Assembly (NCBI GenBank): GCA_016256075.1
Contig: SDVU01000281.1
Span: 1-16,003 of the forward strand
DNA: 16,003 nt
Direction: 5' to 3'
Source of the DNA: Dictyocoela muelleri
Taxonomy: Eukaryota > Microsporidia
Below are positions 15,164-16,003 of this stretch, one piece after another. A program made the translations under genes and the position numbers. Below the pieces are notes generated by a model, which made no database searches, was not told the origin of the DNA, and saw nothing but the letters and a program-made list of their open reading frames with translations. Every line of letters starts with the position of its first letter. The stretch's first letter is position 1.

Positions 15164-15189
15164 AATGCATGACCCTGTATTAGAATTAA

Positions 15190-15450
15190 AAAGGCTTTAT
15201 ATTGTGTTTTTATTTCAATATAGCCGAATATAATTTTATCACTGGAAACATATGCGAGAGATATCAAAGATATTATAAAATTGTTAATCCTGTCATCATT
15301 TTTATAATTGGACGTTTATCCTATTAGAAAAAAAGTCGCGAAATTGATTGTGCATAATGAAAATGAAAACCACTAAATTTCTATACATGGAATGTTTTTC
15401 ATTAGTTTATGGTAGCGAATTCAAAATCAGTCACTATAAATTTAGGCATA
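15190..15450 (-). pseudogene. third MULE transposase relic (fragment)
   Basis: On minus, 15445 to 15330 reads VTDFEFATIN, later KTFHV, then FSGFHFHYAQSISR. This fits the MULE block tDFE.A....fP....gC.FH..QsI.R, with the conserved Cys replaced by Phe and two stops inside. Farther along (to about 15200) LTILxYLxYLSHMFPVIKLYS could be the aLaFvP block. It is a different copy from MULE 1 and MULE 2. The TA-flanked foldback element ends 12 bp away, where the rest of the MULE domain should continue, so the element may have split it. The assignment is moderately weak. Confidence 0.45.
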
Positions 15451-15740
15451 ATATATTTTTTCGTTATTATTTTGGCAGTCCGAAAAAAATGCCTAGAAAT
15501 TTTTATTTTTTTTTATATTATTTTTCAATATAAAAATAATTTAATTGAAAATAATTAATTTTTAAAATAAGAAAATAATATAAAAAGAAAATTATTTAAA
15601 AACATCGAAAATTTAATTCTGAATAAATCTTATTAATACATTCTTCATAATCAAAAAAAAATTTTAATTATTATTTTTCTTTTTTTTTGTTTTTCTATTT
15701 TGATGATCAAAATTTCGTATATATTATATATATTTCATGA
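15451..15740. other. very AT-rich spacer
   Basis: Long A and T runs, no gene. It may include the decayed N-terminal half of the MULE relic to its left, but no finger motif is visible. Confidence 0.4.
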
Positions 15741-16003
15741 TGACAACATCCCTAGCTGCCAACCCGGAGAGTTTGTCTATAACCATAGTCTTATGACCTT
15801 TGGTTTCTGGTGTTCCAATAATACGTCACTTCCTAAGCTACCCAGAAGTTCAGTTGTATACGCGATTTTCGTTTTATCAATGACTCGGCAGGATACAGGT
15901 AATTAGAGGCTTTTTCATGATATTTAATTTATCACTACTTTTTGCCGAGATGCGTCACCGCACTCATCCCCACACCTAGGAGAGTCCCTTCTGCTTCATT
16001 GTC
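15741..16003. other. GC-richer unidentified segment cut by the window edge
   Basis: Base composition changes sharply here (15781-15840 has 23 G or C in 60; the last 43 bases have 23). Both strands keep fairly long open stretches. Plus 15700-15906 contains SCQPGEFVYNHSLMTFGFW; minus has IAYTTELLGSLGSDVLLEH in an open stretch of over 40 codons. I recognise neither. It may be the end of a repeated element or a gene lying mainly outside the window. Confidence 0.35.

Larger units (their letters stand above)
13556..15177. mobile_element. 1.62-kb foldback element with TA duplication (Tc1/mariner-like ends)
   Basis: The ends CAGGGTCATGCATT (13556) and AATGCATGACCCTG (ending 15177) are perfect 14-bp inverted repeats directly flanked by TA on both sides, as for IS630/Tc1/mariner elements. 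Inverted similarity, with gaps, continues through most of both halves: about 13600-13680 with 14870-14950, 13834-14040 with 14640-14820, and 14118-14178 with 14454-14512. The loop of about 230 bp includes a run of ten G (14400-14409). There is no transposase, so it is non-autonomous. The arms differ by many substitutions and one clear insertion in the left arm, so it is not recent. Confidence 0.75.

Noticed and set aside
15348-15533. 61-codon plus-strand frame
   Set aside because: The opposite strand carries the MULE-like DFE and FHF..QSI blocks, which explain the sequence better.

Overview
The window looks like a piece of a microsporidian genome of the expanded, AT-rich, gene-poor kind (Edhazardia- or Hamiltosporidium-like; the genus is inferred, not shown). 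The evidence is: very low GC; intron-free genes with short 5' leaders; a CCC-type motif touching or almost touching the start codon of each of the three host genes; AATAAA signals at or just after the stop of two of them; and Merlin (ISXO2-like) and Mutator-like (MULE) DNA transposons in the intergenic DNA.

Host genes occupy only the left quarter, all on the minus strand: a Rab1/Ypt1-type small GTPase (3579-4163), a small unidentified ORF of 64 codons (2860-3054) and a divergent cyclin-fold protein (727-1539). They have separate promoters and long AT-rich spacers, so they are probably independent units rather than an operon. The spacers hold short-unit tandem arrays (8 copies at 3213-3283, 11 x 14 bp at 3418-3571, about 7 x 22 bp at 4572-4723, 10-bp units at 4813-4873) and small inverted-repeat elements (2227-2423, 4987-5251, 6940-7232).

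From about 5.2 kb to the right end there is no intact host gene. The strip 5.3-8.5 kb holds faint transposase relics: a probable IS630/Tc1-like C-terminus on the minus strand, a possible ISXO2-like DDE start, and a possible helix-turn-helix. The best structure is a nested composite at 8578-13384. An outer Merlin element has 55-bp terminal inverted repeats and an 8-bp target duplication (7 of 8 bases matching). Inside it lie two MULEs, each with its own inverted repeats and a broken transposase on the minus strand (9026-10846 and 11164-12658), and a second, diverged Merlin fragment between them.

To the right is a 1.62-kb foldback element (13556-15177) flanked by TA. Each arm carries a tRNA-like A-box/B-box pair, one end carries eight 22-bp units, and the left arm contains a 49-bp perfect palindrome flanked by a 7-bp duplication that the right arm lacks. 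It appears to sit beside, or inside, a third MULE relic (15190-15450). The last 260 bp are clearly richer in GC and could not be identified.

The genes do not form a pathway: a membrane-traffic GTPase and a cyclin are housekeeping functions. What unites the rest is repeated DNA-transposon insertion, decay and amplification of end-repeat units.
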